From positions 1 through 39,544 of the forward strand of contig JAITGM010000037.1 in assembly GCA_031280685.1 (NCBI GenBank): 39,544 bases of DNA, read 5' to 3'. Each line of letters starts with the position of its first letter. The stretch's first letter is position 1. The notes under the pieces were generated by a model. It was not told the DNA's origin and made no database searches. It saw only the letters and a list, made by a program, of their open reading frames with translations. Shown piece by piece: positions 8,781 to 17,442 of this stretch. The stretch is from Christensenellaceae bacterium (GTDB taxonomy: Bacteria; Bacillota; Clostridia; Christensenellales; UBA1750). Both the position numbers and the translations under genes were made by a program.

Positions 8781-10310
8781 AGCCGCTGCGGCGCTAAAGG
8801 CAGGCGCCAGCGCGCCGTAGAGCGAGGAATACAGGGCGTAGGCGCGTTCATACACGGCCTGGGCTTCCGGCCTTGGCAGGTTGCGCGTGGCCTCTCTGGG
8901 TGCCCCAGTGGCCTCTGCGAGGCTCTTCCACAGCCCGAGGCCCACGCCGGCCACCAGCGCGCCCCCGAAAGCCCCACCCTCACCGCTGCCCTCTATGGTT
9001 ACAACGGGCAGGCCGAAGATGTCGGCCGTCATCTGCCGCCAAAGCGCGCTGCGCGCGCCGCCACCCGAGAGGATGACCATCTCGGGCTTGATCGACGCAT
9101 CGGTCGAATAGATGCGCTCGGCCACCTGGCGAAGCGAGAAGGTCACGCCTTCCATCACCGCGCGGTTTAGGTGCGCGTGGCCGTGCTCGAGCCCAAGACC
9201 AAAGAAGACACCTCGTGCGTCGGGGTCTGGATAAGGGCAGCGCTCGCCCGAAAGGTAGGGTAAAAAGACGAGCCCCCCGCAGCCCGCGGGGGCACCCTCG
9301 GCCTCGGCGCTGAGCAGATCATAGACGTCAAGGCCCTCTTCTTCCGCTTTTTTGGCCTGCGCACCGCAAAGCTGGTCGCGGAACCAGCGATAAGAGCCTC
9401 CGGCGGCCAGCGTCACGCCGATGCCGTGCCAAAGCCCGCTTTCGTTGCTGCAAAAAAGCTGCAGCTCGCCGTTTGGGTTAGGCTTAAAGCCTTCAAGGCC
9501 CATCGCCACCACGCCCGAGGTACCCAAAACCACGCCCAGCACGCCTTGCCGCACGATGCCGCTGCCGCTGGTCTGTATGACCGCATCGCCGCCTCCGGCG
9601 GTCAAGGGAAGCCCCTCGAGTAGGCCGGTCAAGGCCGCTGCTTCGGCCGAAACCCGACCGGCGACCTCGTAGGATTCATAGGCCTTTTGAAAGAGCGAGC
9701 GCCGCAGGCCCGCGATCTCGATCGCCTCGTCGCTCCAGGCGCGCCTTTGCACGTTGAAGAGCCCAAAGCCTGATGCGTCGGAAACGTCGGTGGCGATTTC
9801 GCCGCCCAGGCGGTAACGCACATAGTCCTTCGGGCAGATTACAGCCACGGTTTTTGCGTAGTTCTCCGGCTCGTTTTGCTTCATCCACAGGATCTTGCCG
9901 CCGGTGTAGCCCGTGAGCATGCGGTTGTTGGTCAGCTTCACCAGGCCCTCGGCACCGCCCGCTTTTTGCGTGATCTCATCGCACTGCGCCTGCGTGCGCT
10001 GATCGTTCCAAAGAATCGCCGGGCGAACGACCAGGCCATCACGATCCAGCGCCACCATGCCGTGCATCTGGCCCGAAAAGCCGACGCCCAGGATCTCGCC
10101 CTGGGGCACGGCGGCCTTTTGGAGCACCGCCTGGATGCTTTGCATGGCAGCCTGCCACCAGTCCTCGGGGTCTTGCTGCGTCCAGCCTGGCTGGGGCGTT
10201 TCCATGGGGTACTCCACGGTGCTCGAGGCGACGACGCGCTTCGTTCCGTCGATCAAGATGGTTTTAGTGCCGGTCGTGCCAACATCCACGCCCAAAAGGT
10301 AGCTTGCCAT
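8772..10310 (-). CDS. xylB: Xylulokinase (FGGY carbohydrate kinase)
   Basis: A 512-residue FGGY kinase of normal length. It has the N-terminal phosphate loop DVGTTGTKT (Asp9), the xylulokinase GFSGQMHGMV and AILWNDQRT segments, the likely catalytic Asp242 in GGGDAV, the LGTSG adenosine/phosphate loop and the GGGARS motif. The expected reaction is ATP-dependent phosphorylation of D-xylulose to xylulose 5-phosphate, feeding the pentose phosphate pathway. The start at 10310 has GGAGGAGG a few bases upstream and gives the conserved N-terminus; the frame continues upstream without conservation. It lies behind an acetyl-xylan esterase gene, which fits xylose as substrate. Related FGGY kinases differ by substrate, so xylulose is inferred from motifs and context. 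Confidence 0.9.
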   Translation of the reverse strand: MASYLLGVDVGTTGTKTILIDGTKRVVASSTVEYPMETPQPGWTQQDPEDWWQAAMQSIQAVLQKAAVPQGEILGVGFSGQMHGMVALDRDGLVVRPAILWNDQRTQAQCDEITQKAGGAEGLVKLTNNRMLTGYTGGKILWMKQNEPENYAKTVAVICPKDYVRYRLGGEIATDVSDASGFGLFNVQRRAWSDEAIEIAGLRRSLFQKAYESYEVAGRVSAEAAALTGLLEGLPLTAGGGDAVIQTSGSGIVRQGVLGVVLGTSGVVAMGLEGFKPNPNGELQLFCSNESGLWHGIGVTLAAGGSYRWFRDQLCGAQAKKAEEEGLDVYDLLSAEAEGAPAGCGGLVFLPYLSGERCPYPDPDARGVFFGLGLEHGHAHLNRAVMEGVTFSLRQVAERIYSTDASIKPEMVILSGGGARSALWRQMTADIFGLPVVTIEGSGEGGAFGGALVAGVGLGLWKSLAEATGAPREATRNLPRPEAQAVYERAYALYSSLYGALAPAFSAAAALR

Positions 10311-10354
10311 AAAAAAACCTCCTCCAAAGATGGAACAATAAAGCCCAAAACGGG

Positions 10355-10386
10355 AAAACCCCCGCCCAAGGCAGGCTCGGGCGGGG
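10355..10386 (-). terminator. Hairpin with T run between the esterase and xylulokinase genes
   Basis: On the minus strand CCCCGCCC (10379-10386) and GGGCGGGG (10360-10367) form an 8-bp stem followed by TTTT. It sits 16 bases after the esterase stop and before xylulokinase, so it may lower xylulokinase expression within the operon, or xylulokinase may have its own promoter. Confidence 0.7.
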
Positions 10387-10401
10387 AAGGGGTAGCTTTG
10401 G

Positions 10402-11364
10402 CTACATCTCGCGCATGAACTGAAAAGCCGAATCGTCGGAACCCGGCAGAAATTCATGCCCGAAATCGGGGTAGAGCACCAGGCTCTTTTGGGTTGGAAT
10501 GCGATTATAGGCCGCGAACTGCGTCGAAGGCGGGCAAACATTATCCATCAGCCCGGTGAGGAGCTTGACCTCGCAGCGGATCCGCGGCGCGAGGTTCGCT
10601 ACGTCGATGTAGCCCAGGCGCTCGAAAATCTCGTCCTCACGCTCGTGGCGCGGGTCGAAATGACGAAAAAAGTTCTTGAGTTCCAGATAGGCGCGCTCGG
10701 CCATGTCCATCTCCCAAACGCGGCGGTAATCGCACAAGAATGGGTGGATGGGGAAGGCCCGGTTCAGCTTTGGCTGCAGCGAGGCGCAGGCCAGCGTCAG
10801 TCCTCCGCCCTGCGAGTTGCCCATGGCGCCTACTTTCGTCTCATCCACATAGGGCAGCTCCATCACGATGCGGCTCAGCGCCAAGGTGTCTAAAAAGACC
10901 TGGCGGTAATACAGCTTGGTCTTGTCAGGGTCGCTTAGCCCGCGGATGATCAGCCCGCTCTGCGTCGTGCCGCGCGTGGGCTCCATGTGGTCTGAAAGGC
11001 CGCCCTGGCCCCTGCAATCGAGCGCGGCGAGCACGAAACCCTCCAGCGCGTAGCCGAGCTTTCCGGTCCAATCGCCGCTGTCGCCCGAATAGCCGTGGAA
11101 CTGCAGCACGGCACGCGCCTTGCCCTGAATTTGCGTGGGCCTTAGGAACTTCGCATGCACCCTGGAGCCGCCTACGCCCGTGAAGTACAGGTCAAAGCAC
11201 TCGGCGCCATGCGCCTGAAAAGCCGAAGGGATGAATTCTGGCCTTAAATCGGTCTGGTCGAGCTCTTCAATCGCCCTGGCCCAGTAGTCGTCAAAGTCCG
11301 CAGGCCTCGGGCTGCGTCCCGCATAGTTTTTAAGCTGATCGAGGGGCATGTCGATGAGCGGCAT
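10402..11364 (-). CDS. Acetyl-xylan esterase / cephalosporin-C deacetylase (CE7 family)
   Basis: A 320-residue alpha/beta hydrolase, the typical length of CE7 enzymes. Visible family marks are the oxyanion/RGQGG motif (near 118-122), the nucleophile elbow GNSQGG with Ser184, an acid in GLMDNVCPP near 272, and the catalytic His in DFGHEF near 303. CE7 enzymes remove acetyl groups from xylo-oligosaccharides and usually act in the cytoplasm; no signal peptide is seen here, which agrees. The start at 11364 has GAGGAGG upstream. It is flanked by an aldose-epimerase-like gene and xylulokinase, consistent with use of imported acetylated xylo-oligosaccharides, although no xylosidase, isomerase or transporter lies in view. 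Confidence 0.9.
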   Translation of the reverse strand: MPLIDMPLDQLKNYAGRSPRPADFDDYWARAIEELDQTDLRPEFIPSAFQAHGAECFDLYFTGVGGSRVHAKFLRPTQIQGKARAVLQFHGYSGDSGDWTGKLGYALEGFVLAALDCRGQGGLSDHMEPTRGTTQSGLIIRGLSDPDKTKLYYRQVFLDTLALSRIVMELPYVDETKVGAMGNSQGGGLTLACASLQPKLNRAFPIHPFLCDYRRVWEMDMAERAYLELKNFFRHFDPRHEREDEIFERLGYIDVANLAPRIRCEVKLLTGLMDNVCPPSTQFAAYNRIPTQKSLVLYPDFGHEFLPGSDDSAFQFMREM

Positions 11365-11404
11365 GGAAAGACCTCCTCGTGTTTTCGGCTTTTTGGGCCT
11401 GTTT

Positions 11405-12277
11405 TTAGGCGCTGAAAACCCATTGCCGCGTCCAGCTTGCGCTCTCGCCCGGCTTTACGCTGAACTCAACGAAAACCTCGCTGCTGATGCAGTGCGCAAC
11501 GCCCCAAACGGTTAAGTGCTCGGGTAAAAAGTCGCCCTTTTCAAGCATCGAAAGCGGAGTGCCTTCCAGACTGAGCTTCCAGTAATAGTCGGTTTTTTCC
11601 GCTTTTATGTCGTCAAACTGGTTGAAGAACGAGCCTTCGGTAATGTCCTTGTTCCAGGTAACGCCGCTGCCCTTTTGCTCGAGAACCGGGCAGCTAGGCG
11701 CGATGGTCAGGTTCTTCACGCTCGGCAAGTCGAGGGTGTATTGGGGGCCCGTCTTGTGGTCGCCCAGCAGGACGAAGTTGTGGTTGTATTCGCGCTCGTG
11801 GATGGGCTTGTCGCCGGTGTTCTTGAAGGTCGTCTGGATGGTCAGGGTATCGCCCTGCACTTTCACCACGCGCAGTTCCTCAAAGCAGTAGTCGTTCACC
11901 TTCGGGGGCTTTGAGGTAAAGATCACGGAGTCCTCCCTCACGTCGGTCGTGATCTCATAAGGCTCGATCTTCACGCCGTCCATGCTCAAATACGGCTTCT
12001 CGACCTTTTCTGCGATGCCCACGCCAAAGCGCAGGTAGGTCTCGCCAAGCGCCGCCGCCTGCTCGGGTTCGTGGTCGAAGTAGGCCGAACACAGGCCGAT
12101 GCCGCCAGTGCCGCGCTTGGCGTCGTAGCCTTCCGGCGCGGAAAAAACCACGCCCTTGTAGCTCACGCCGCTGACGAAGCCCGCGTGGTTGAAGCGGCCC
12201 CGGTTATAAAAGGGGCTGTGCGGCGTAAGGAGCGTGACCTTCAGGTCGCCGGAAGCAATCGTGATGAAGTCTTTCAT
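11405..12277 (-). CDS. Galactose mutarotase-like / aldose epimerase-fold protein
   Basis: A 290-residue all-beta protein that resembles the galactose mutarotase-like fold, with HAGFVSG near the N-terminus, EREYNHNF in the middle and repeated strand-like segments (FEELRVVKVQGDTLTIQ). The classical aldose 1-epimerase catalytic His/Glu set was not clearly identified, so enzyme activity is uncertain and it may only bind sugar. The start at 12277 is chosen for GGGAGGG seven bases before it; the frame extends 15 codons upstream without a ribosome-binding site. It is first of three minus-strand genes with the acetyl-xylan esterase (41 bases away) and xylulokinase, suggesting a role in handling xylose or xylo-oligosaccharides. 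Confidence 0.65.
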   Translation of the reverse strand: MKDFITIASGDLKVTLLTPHSPFYNRGRFNHAGFVSGVSYKGVVFSAPEGYDAKRGTGGIGLCSAYFDHEPEQAAALGETYLRFGVGIAEKVEKPYLSMDGVKIEPYEITTDVREDSVIFTSKPPKVNDYCFEELRVVKVQGDTLTIQTTFKNTGDKPIHEREYNHNFVLLGDHKTGPQYTLDLPSVKNLTIAPSCPVLEQKGSGVTWNKDITEGSFFNQFDDIKAEKTDYYWKLSLEGTPLSMLEKGDFLPEHLTVWGVAHCISSEVFVEFSVKPGESASWTRQWVFSA

Positions 12278-12299
12278 GGCGGAACCCTCCCGTTTTCGT

Positions 12300-12314
12300 A
12301 TTCGATAACCGAAT
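12300..12314. promoter_or_regulatory. Candidate operator upstream of the xylan/xylose operon
   Basis: ATTCG-5-CGAAT is a perfect inverted repeat lying about 23 bases before the first gene of the operon. On the minus strand TAAAAT just upstream of it is a possible -10 element. A repressor site overlapping the promoter is plausible but short palindromes occur by chance. Confidence 0.35.
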
Positions 12315-12340
12315 TTTATCACAAACGTAAAAGCAATGAA

Positions 12341-12384
12341 AGCCCCGCCGCGCCTTTGGGCAAAACAGGCCTTAAGGCAGGGCT
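12341..12384 (-). terminator. Possible terminator of the moxR operon
   Basis: AGCCCTGCC (minus strand, overlapping the stop codon of the transglutaminase-like gene) can pair with GGCGGGGCT about 26 bases later, followed by TTTC. One G-T pair and a large loop make it weaker than the others in the window. Confidence 0.4.
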
Positions 12385-14692
12385 AGCCCAGCGCCCTCAG
12401 GAAGAAATAGCGAAAGTGCCCGAGCTGCAGGAGCAGCGCGTTTTCGATTTGCTCGTGCAGCCCGGCAAAAAAGGCCAAATCGCCAGGCTGCAAGGGCTTT
12501 TGCCCATAAACGTGGGCCGAAAGCCGCAGCCCCATCTCGCGGATGGCCCCCTCGGGCTGCAAATAGCGCGCACAGCGCTCGGTGAAGGCCAGCAGGGTTT
12601 CGCCGGGCTCCAGCTCTACGTGCCAGAAGCGCGCCTGCCGTAAAAAGTCCTCCCAATAAAGGCGCAGGCAACCTTCGTCGTCCCATCTGCGGCGCGCGAA
12701 GGCGGCACGGTAAAAGAAGAAGCGGCGGCGCATCAGCAAGCGGTAAATCAGCGCCAGCAGCCCCAGCATTAGCGGGATGAGCAGCACCCAAAGGTAAAAA
12801 GCCCCGGCCGCTTCCTCGGCGCGCTCAGCTTCGTCAGGCCGCGCGCCCTCATCCGGCTCTGGCTCCGGGCTGGGCTCGGGTTCGGGCGTGGGCCGCGGCA
12901 GGCCGGGCGCCGGGCCGCCCTCCGGCTTTTCTTCGGGCAGGGCATAGTCCCAGGCGACGGGGTCAAAGACCAGCCAGCCGACGCCCTCAAAATAGATCTC
13001 GCACCAGGCGTGGGCGCTGAATTCATAGGCCGCGTAGGCGAGCGGGTCGCTCCCCGAGCTGCTCTTGGCGCCAAAGCCGGTCACATAGCGCGCGGGCAGC
13101 CCGGCGCAGCGCGCGAGCACGGCCATGGCCGAGGCGAAGTAGCTGCAGTAGCCCTTTTTAGCCTTGAGGAACTGCAAAACAAAGTCCTGCCCCTCGGCCG
13201 GGCTACCCGGCGTCAGGGTGTAGGCAAAGGCGGGGGAGCCAAGATAGCGTTCAATCGCCCTTGCCTTTTCATAAGGGGAGGCAAGCCCTGCCGTAAGCTC
13301 CGCCGCCAGCTCGGGCACTTCGGGCGGCAGGCCCTCATAAAGCCCCAGATACTCGGCCTGAATCTGCGCCCAACAAGGATCCTTTCCGGCGCCTAAACGC
13401 TCGAGCAGGGCCATGTTTTGCGCAAAGCCCGGCAGGGAACGGTCGAGGTAGATGAAGTTGATTTCGTAGTTGCGCGCAATCGGGCGGCCTTGCCCATCGT
13501 AGAGCTCGCCCTGCAGGTTGAAATAGGGCTCGTAGGGTAAATCGCGCTGCGAAAGGCTCAGCGAATTCCCGGCGGTGAAGTACCCCCGTGCGCCCCCGAG
13601 CCAGGGGCTCACGCGGAGCTGAACGGGCCGGCTGATGAGCGAATAAGCCTGCGAAGCCTCGCGTCCGCCGCCGGGCAGGTAGCCGCCGAAGGCCTCGCGC
13701 CTTTCGCGCCGCCAAAAAGGGCTCGCCAGCCTGAAATTGCCGGCCTTGAAGGCCGGGTCGTCGCTCCACGCGGCGCCGTCGTATTGATTATAGGCGCTTA
13801 GGCGCAGGTAGGGCGGCCTTTCGCCGCGCAGGTCGAAGAGCTTTTCGCTGCCCAGCTCCACATCCCCGCCCAGGCGCGAGCCCAGCGGCATGAAGCCATA
13901 GCGCTGCAGGCCGGGCTGCGGGCCGGGGCGCTTCGAGACCCCGGTGTAGTAGTCCACGGCGTCGTTCACATCGGTAAAAAAGGAGGAAACCGCGGCGTTT
14001 CGCCAAACGATTTCGCCGCTTGGCACCAGATAAAAGGCAAGGCCGACGCAGAGCGCGGCTGCGGGCAGACCCCAAAGCTGGAGCAGCCAGCGCGGAATCC
14101 GCCCATGGCCGCTCTTTTGAATTTGCCGCCCCACGAGGCGCGGCAGCGAAAGGATCAGCGCGGAAAAGAGCGCGGCGAGGGCAAGCTCCACCGAGGCGCT
14201 TTGGGTGTAAAAGAGGAAGACGGGGAAGGCGGCGCAGAGCAGCGCCAGCGCGCTAAGCGAAAAGAACCTGCGGAAGAAGCTAAGGCTCAGCGCCGCCACC
14301 GGCAGGCAGAGCAAGGCCTTGATCAGGAGCAGGCTTTGGTCGTAGCTATAGGGCTCCGCCTTTGGGCAGCCATCGAGCGCCCAGGCGCAAAAACCAATAA
14401 AATAAGCCGAAATCGAGCCGATTTCCCTATCAAAATACAGGGCTGCGCCAAGGGCCAGGCCCAGCAGCCCGATCAGCCCGGGCGCCAGCCACCAGCGGCG
14501 CGAGAGCAGGAAGACGAGCCCGGCCGTCAGCGCCGAAAGCAGGGCACTCAGCCCCTGGGTTATTTCATCAAAGGCCAAAAACGTGACGAGAGCATGGCTC
14601 AGGGGCAGGCAAAGCAGGATGGCCGAAAGCAAATCGAAGCAAAGATCCGGCCAGCGGTCGCGTTCCCCATGGCTTTTTTGCCGCCCTCTCAT
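12383..14692 (-). CDS. Membrane protein with transglutaminase-like core and DUF4129-like tail (TgpA type)
   Basis: A 769-residue protein. About seven hydrophobic segments fill the first 220 residues, followed by an extracytoplasmic region with a transglutaminase-like core: Cys516 in GYCSYFA, His561 in AHAWCE and Asp577 in VFDP form the expected catalytic triad. A Pro/Glu-rich stretch (PEPEPSPEPEP) then leads to another transmembrane helix (near 640-660) and a C-terminal domain like DUF4129. This architecture matches TgpA-type proteins, which travel with MoxR and DUF58 genes. The start ATG overlaps the DUF58 stop by four bases (ATGA), so the two are translationally coupled. The substrate is unknown; proteases and cross-linking enzymes share this core. 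Confidence 0.88.
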   Translation of the reverse strand: MRGRQKSHGERDRWPDLCFDLLSAILLCLPLSHALVTFLAFDEITQGLSALLSALTAGLVFLLSRRWWLAPGLIGLLGLALGAALYFDREIGSISAYFIGFCAWALDGCPKAEPYSYDQSLLLIKALLCLPVAALSLSFFRRFFSLSALALLCAAFPVFLFYTQSASVELALAALFSALILSLPRLVGRQIQKSGHGRIPRWLLQLWGLPAAALCVGLAFYLVPSGEIVWRNAAVSSFFTDVNDAVDYYTGVSKRPGPQPGLQRYGFMPLGSRLGGDVELGSEKLFDLRGERPPYLRLSAYNQYDGAAWSDDPAFKAGNFRLASPFWRRERREAFGGYLPGGGREASQAYSLISRPVQLRVSPWLGGARGYFTAGNSLSLSQRDLPYEPYFNLQGELYDGQGRPIARNYEINFIYLDRSLPGFAQNMALLERLGAGKDPCWAQIQAEYLGLYEGLPPEVPELAAELTAGLASPYEKARAIERYLGSPAFAYTLTPGSPAEGQDFVLQFLKAKKGYCSYFASAMAVLARCAGLPARYVTGFGAKSSSGSDPLAYAAYEFSAHAWCEIYFEGVGWLVFDPVAWDYALPEEKPEGGPAPGLPRPTPEPEPSPEPEPDEGARPDEAERAEEAAGAFYLWVLLIPLMLGLLALIYRLLMRRRFFFYRAAFARRRWDDEGCLRLYWEDFLRQARFWHVELEPGETLLAFTERCARYLQPEGAIREMGLRLSAHVYGQKPLQPGDLAFFAGLHEQIENALLLQLGHFRYFFLRALG

Positions 14693-15861
14693 TGCAGCAC
14701 CTCCGAAAGCGCGGCTATGGGATTTACGCCCAGGGGGAGTTGGCAGAGCACGAGGCCGGGCGGCAGGCTGCCTTCCGGCGGCCTCTGCCCGCCGACCAAG
14801 ATAAGCGCCGCGCCGCCCCCCGGGAAGAAGCGCCGGAGCGCCGCAAGCAGCGCGCCGTTGACTTCGGCGCTGACCAAATACACTGCGTCCCTGCGGCTAA
14901 GCGCCGGGGCATGCTTGGCCAGGACGGGCCCGAGCTCGCCTGCAGAATCGAAGGGCAGCTTGGCAAGGTGCTCGAGCAGCGGCGTGAGCGCGGAGCCCGC
15001 GCGAAGCGCAAGCGGCCTGAATCCGCCGGAATTTAGGATCGAAACATCGCGGCCGCTTCGCAGCGCCTGCGCGGCCAGGGAGGCGACGCTCTCGGTGAAG
15101 AGATCGGCAAGGTCGAGGGGGCCTTCGGCGCTGCCTTGCAGTGCGTTGTGCAAAAAGAAGTAGCTTCTGCCGCGAAGCGGTGCGTCATACTCCTTGGTGA
15201 AGGGCTTTTTTAGCCGGAATGAGAGCTTCCAGTTGATGCGCTTCAGCGCGTCGCCCGCCCTGTAGGGGCGTGACGAAAAGAGGTTTTCCCCAAAGGGCGC
15301 GGCGCGCAGGTTTTGCGCGGCAGCCTGCTTTTCGTCGCCGCTGGGCGCGGCCTTGGGCACAAGCTGCAGGATGCGCGGGTAGACCAGCAGGGGCCGCATC
15401 TTGTAATAGGCCAGGCGGCGCATATCGAAGCGAATGGGTAAAAGGCCGAATCCGTCGGTGATCGTCAGGGTGGTCAGCCCCAAAAGGTGCTCGCCGCGGT
15501 GCCGCAGCGGAATTTGGTATTCAAAGTTGATTTCCCTTCCCGGCAGCAGCGAAAAAAGCTCTTCCTGGTCGTCTTCGCGGCTCACCGCCTCCACGCGCAG
15601 CTTCATGGCGGTGAAGGGGAAGGGCTGATCGTTGTGGATGGAGAGCTTGAGCGAAAGGCTTTCGCCGCGAAAGCCTTTTTCACGCTCGAGGCGCTGCAAA
15701 TAGGCGAAGGAGCCCGCCGTCCACAGGCTTAGGGCGGCCGCGCAGAGCAATAAGAAAAGGAGGATGAAGAAGGCGAGGTAATACCCGCGGATGCCGTTGG
15801 CCATGCCGTCCAAAAGGCAAAGGCCCATGGCCGAAAAGTAGGTGATGCGCAAGGCTTTCAT
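14689..15861 (-). CDS. DUF58 domain protein
   Basis: A 390-residue protein with two N-terminal hydrophobic segments (about residues 8-50) and a DUF58 region. The signature appears as RPYRAGDALKRINWKLSFR near residues 199-217, followed by a von Willebrand A-like fold at the C-terminus. DUF58 proteins are regularly encoded between a MoxR ATPase and a TgpA-type transglutaminase, as here: four bases separate it from moxR and four overlap the next gene. The trio is thought to assemble or mature membrane or envelope complexes, but the target in this organism is not evident. Confidence 0.9.
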   Translation of the reverse strand: MKALRITYFSAMGLCLLDGMANGIRGYYLAFFILLFLLLCAAALSLWTAGSFAYLQRLEREKGFRGESLSLKLSIHNDQPFPFTAMKLRVEAVSREDDQEELFSLLPGREINFEYQIPLRHRGEHLLGLTTLTITDGFGLLPIRFDMRRLAYYKMRPLLVYPRILQLVPKAAPSGDEKQAAAQNLRAAPFGENLFSSRPYRAGDALKRINWKLSFRLKKPFTKEYDAPLRGRSYFFLHNALQGSAEGPLDLADLFTESVASLAAQALRSGRDVSILNSGGFRPLALRAGSALTPLLEHLAKLPFDSAGELGPVLAKHAPALSRRDAVYLVSAEVNGALLAALRRFFPGGGAALILVGGQRPPEGSLPPGLVLCQLPLGVNPIAALSEVLQ

Positions 15862-15865
15862 GGCG

Positions 15866-16816
15866 CTAGAGGATGGGCACGCGCAGCGAGCGCACGATTT
15901 CCTTCACGATTGCCCCGGCGCCAAGGTTTTGGAAGCTCGCCTGCGGACTCAGGATCAGACGATGGGCCAGCGCGTCCTCGGCCAGGTCGATCACATCGTC
16001 CGGCGTCACATAGTCCCGGCCCCTGATCAGGGCGCGCGCTGCGGAAGCGTGCAGCAACGCGAGGGAACCCCTGGGGCTGACGCCCAGCGAGATCATCTCG
16101 TGCCGGCGTGTGGCTTCGGCGATGGAAACCACATACGAAAGGATGGCGGGCGAGCGGGTGACGGAGCCGACCAGGGCCTGAAGCGCCAAAACGTCCTCCG
16201 CGCCCGCCACGGGCTTGATTTCCCTTAGGAGTTCCGCACGCGGCTCGCCGGCGAGGATCTCGATTTCTTCGTTGCGGCTTGGGTAGCCCATCTTCACGCG
16301 CAGCAAAAACCTGTCGAGCTGGGCCTCGGGCAAGGGGTAGGTGCCGGTCAGCTCCACCGGATTCTGCGTCGCCAGCACCATGAAGGGTGAGGGCAGCGCG
16401 TGGCTTTGCCCCTCGATGCTCACCTGACCTTCCTGCATGGCTTCCAGCAGCGCGGACTGGGTTTTGGGGCTCGTGCGGTTGATCTCATCGGCCAGAACGA
16501 TTTGGGCGAAGATGGCGCCCGGCCGCGTTTCCTGCCTGCCCGTTTGCAGGTCAAAGAGGGTGAAGCCCGTAATATCGGTGGGCAGGGTATCCGGCGTGAA
16601 CTGCACCCTGGCAAACGAGCAGCCCAGGCTCTTGGCCAGCGCCGTAACGAGGAGGGTCTTGCCTACGCCGGGCACGTCCTCAATCAGCACATGCCCGCCG
16701 CAGAGCAGGGCGATCAGCACGCGCTCGGTTACGTCCTTTTTGCCGACGAGCACTTTTGAAATGCTCCCCGCGATGGCTTCGAGCCTCTCGCGCCCCTGAG
16801 CGATGTTCAATTCCAA
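15866..16816 (-). CDS. MoxR-family AAA+ ATPase
   Basis: A 316-residue AAA+ ATPase of the MoxR family and normal size. The Walker A motif is DVPGVGKT (Lys53), Walker B is IVLADEIN (Asp110, Glu111), sensor 1 is ATQNP, and the MoxR-typical EAQLDRF and SPRGSLAL segments are present. The predicted start is a TTG at 16816, because AAAGGGGG precedes it by a few bases and the product then begins with a normal MoxR N-terminus (LNIAQGRERL); no better ATG or GTG is available nearby. It is the first gene of the MoxR-DUF58-transglutaminase operon and probably acts as a chaperone-like remodelling ATPase in the cytoplasm. Confidence 0.92.
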   Translation of the reverse strand: MELNIAQGRERLEAIAGSISKVLVGKKDVTERVLIALLCGGHVLIEDVPGVGKTLLVTALAKSLGCSFARVQFTPDTLPTDITGFTLFDLQTGRQETRPGAIFAQIVLADEINRTSPKTQSALLEAMQEGQVSIEGQSHALPSPFMVLATQNPVELTGTYPLPEAQLDRFLLRVKMGYPSRNEEIEILAGEPRAELLREIKPVAGAEDVLALQALVGSVTRSPAILSYVVSIAEATRRHEMISLGVSPRGSLALLHASAARALIRGRDYVTPDDVIDLAEDALAHRLILSPQASFQNLGAGAIVKEIVRSLRVPIL

Positions 16817-16843
16817 GCGCCCCCTTTTTATGTGCTGCCTATT

Positions 16844-17402
16844 TTACCCATTGAGTTTTGCTATCTCGGCGTCCGAATTTCGGATGCTGATATGGGCGGT
16901 GGAAAAATCATATTTAGCGTGATTCTTATCCCAAAACGCCTTGACGGCGGCGCGCAACTTGAAGCAGAGCCCTTCGACAGCAATTCGTATTTTTCTTTCA
17001 GGCTCGTCAGCATTCATAGTCGTAATGATATGGAAAGAGCCGCAATAGAGATCATCTCGGGGCATAAAAAAGACCGGCTCGAACTCGTCAATTGGGATGC
17101 CCCCTGTCTTTCCGCTGTGAAGAAAGGCACGGCGAAGCTTCCAAACATTTACAGCCATTAATTTTTAGTTTCTGGCTAAAATCTTCCGGATAGCCGGCGT
17201 TAGCGGTGTGCTCATCAAACCATTTTATATAGCGGCCACGGGGTTTTGAGTCCTCGCAGGGTATCTTACCGCAAAGATCGGGGAGCGTCAGCGCCAAGGC
17301 CGACGCCGAAAGGAGCGCTTGTGCATGGAGCGCCCTTTCAATATCGGCTAGTATGTCGTGCAGCAAGCGCATTCCCCATTTATGAAGCTCATCGTATCCC
17401 AT
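16844..17402 (-). pseudogene. Frameshifted, unrecognised low-GC gene (two overlapping frames)
   Basis: Two minus-strand frames look like halves of one protein. The first (from ATG at 17402, or GTG at 17420) begins MGYDELHKWGMRLLHDI and includes TLPDLCGK and YIKWFDEH. The second continues with VWKLRRAFLHSGK and ends at 16844. They overlap around a run of five A at 17160-17165; removing one A joins them as LKLMAVNVWKLRRAFLH. I recall uncharacterised Firmicutes proteins with the same order of motifs (an LTLPDICGK-like segment, then an LRxxxLHxG-like segment), but no function. Base composition is visibly lower in GC than both neighbours, which suggests acquisition by transfer. It could be a true pseudogene, a sequencing indel, or a programmed shift. 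Confidence 0.65.
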
Positions 17403-17442
17403 TTTATCTAAGTATAGCACCTCGCCCCCGCAAATGGTAGCG

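Noticed and set aside
10311..10541. Upstream extension of xylulokinase into the esterase gene
   Set aside because: The conserved kinase N-terminus begins at 10310 with its own ribosome-binding site and the extension is unconserved.
14105..15163. 352-codon plus-strand frame across the DUF58/transglutaminase junction
   Set aside because: Antisense to two well-supported genes, rich in low-complexity residues, no domain recognised.
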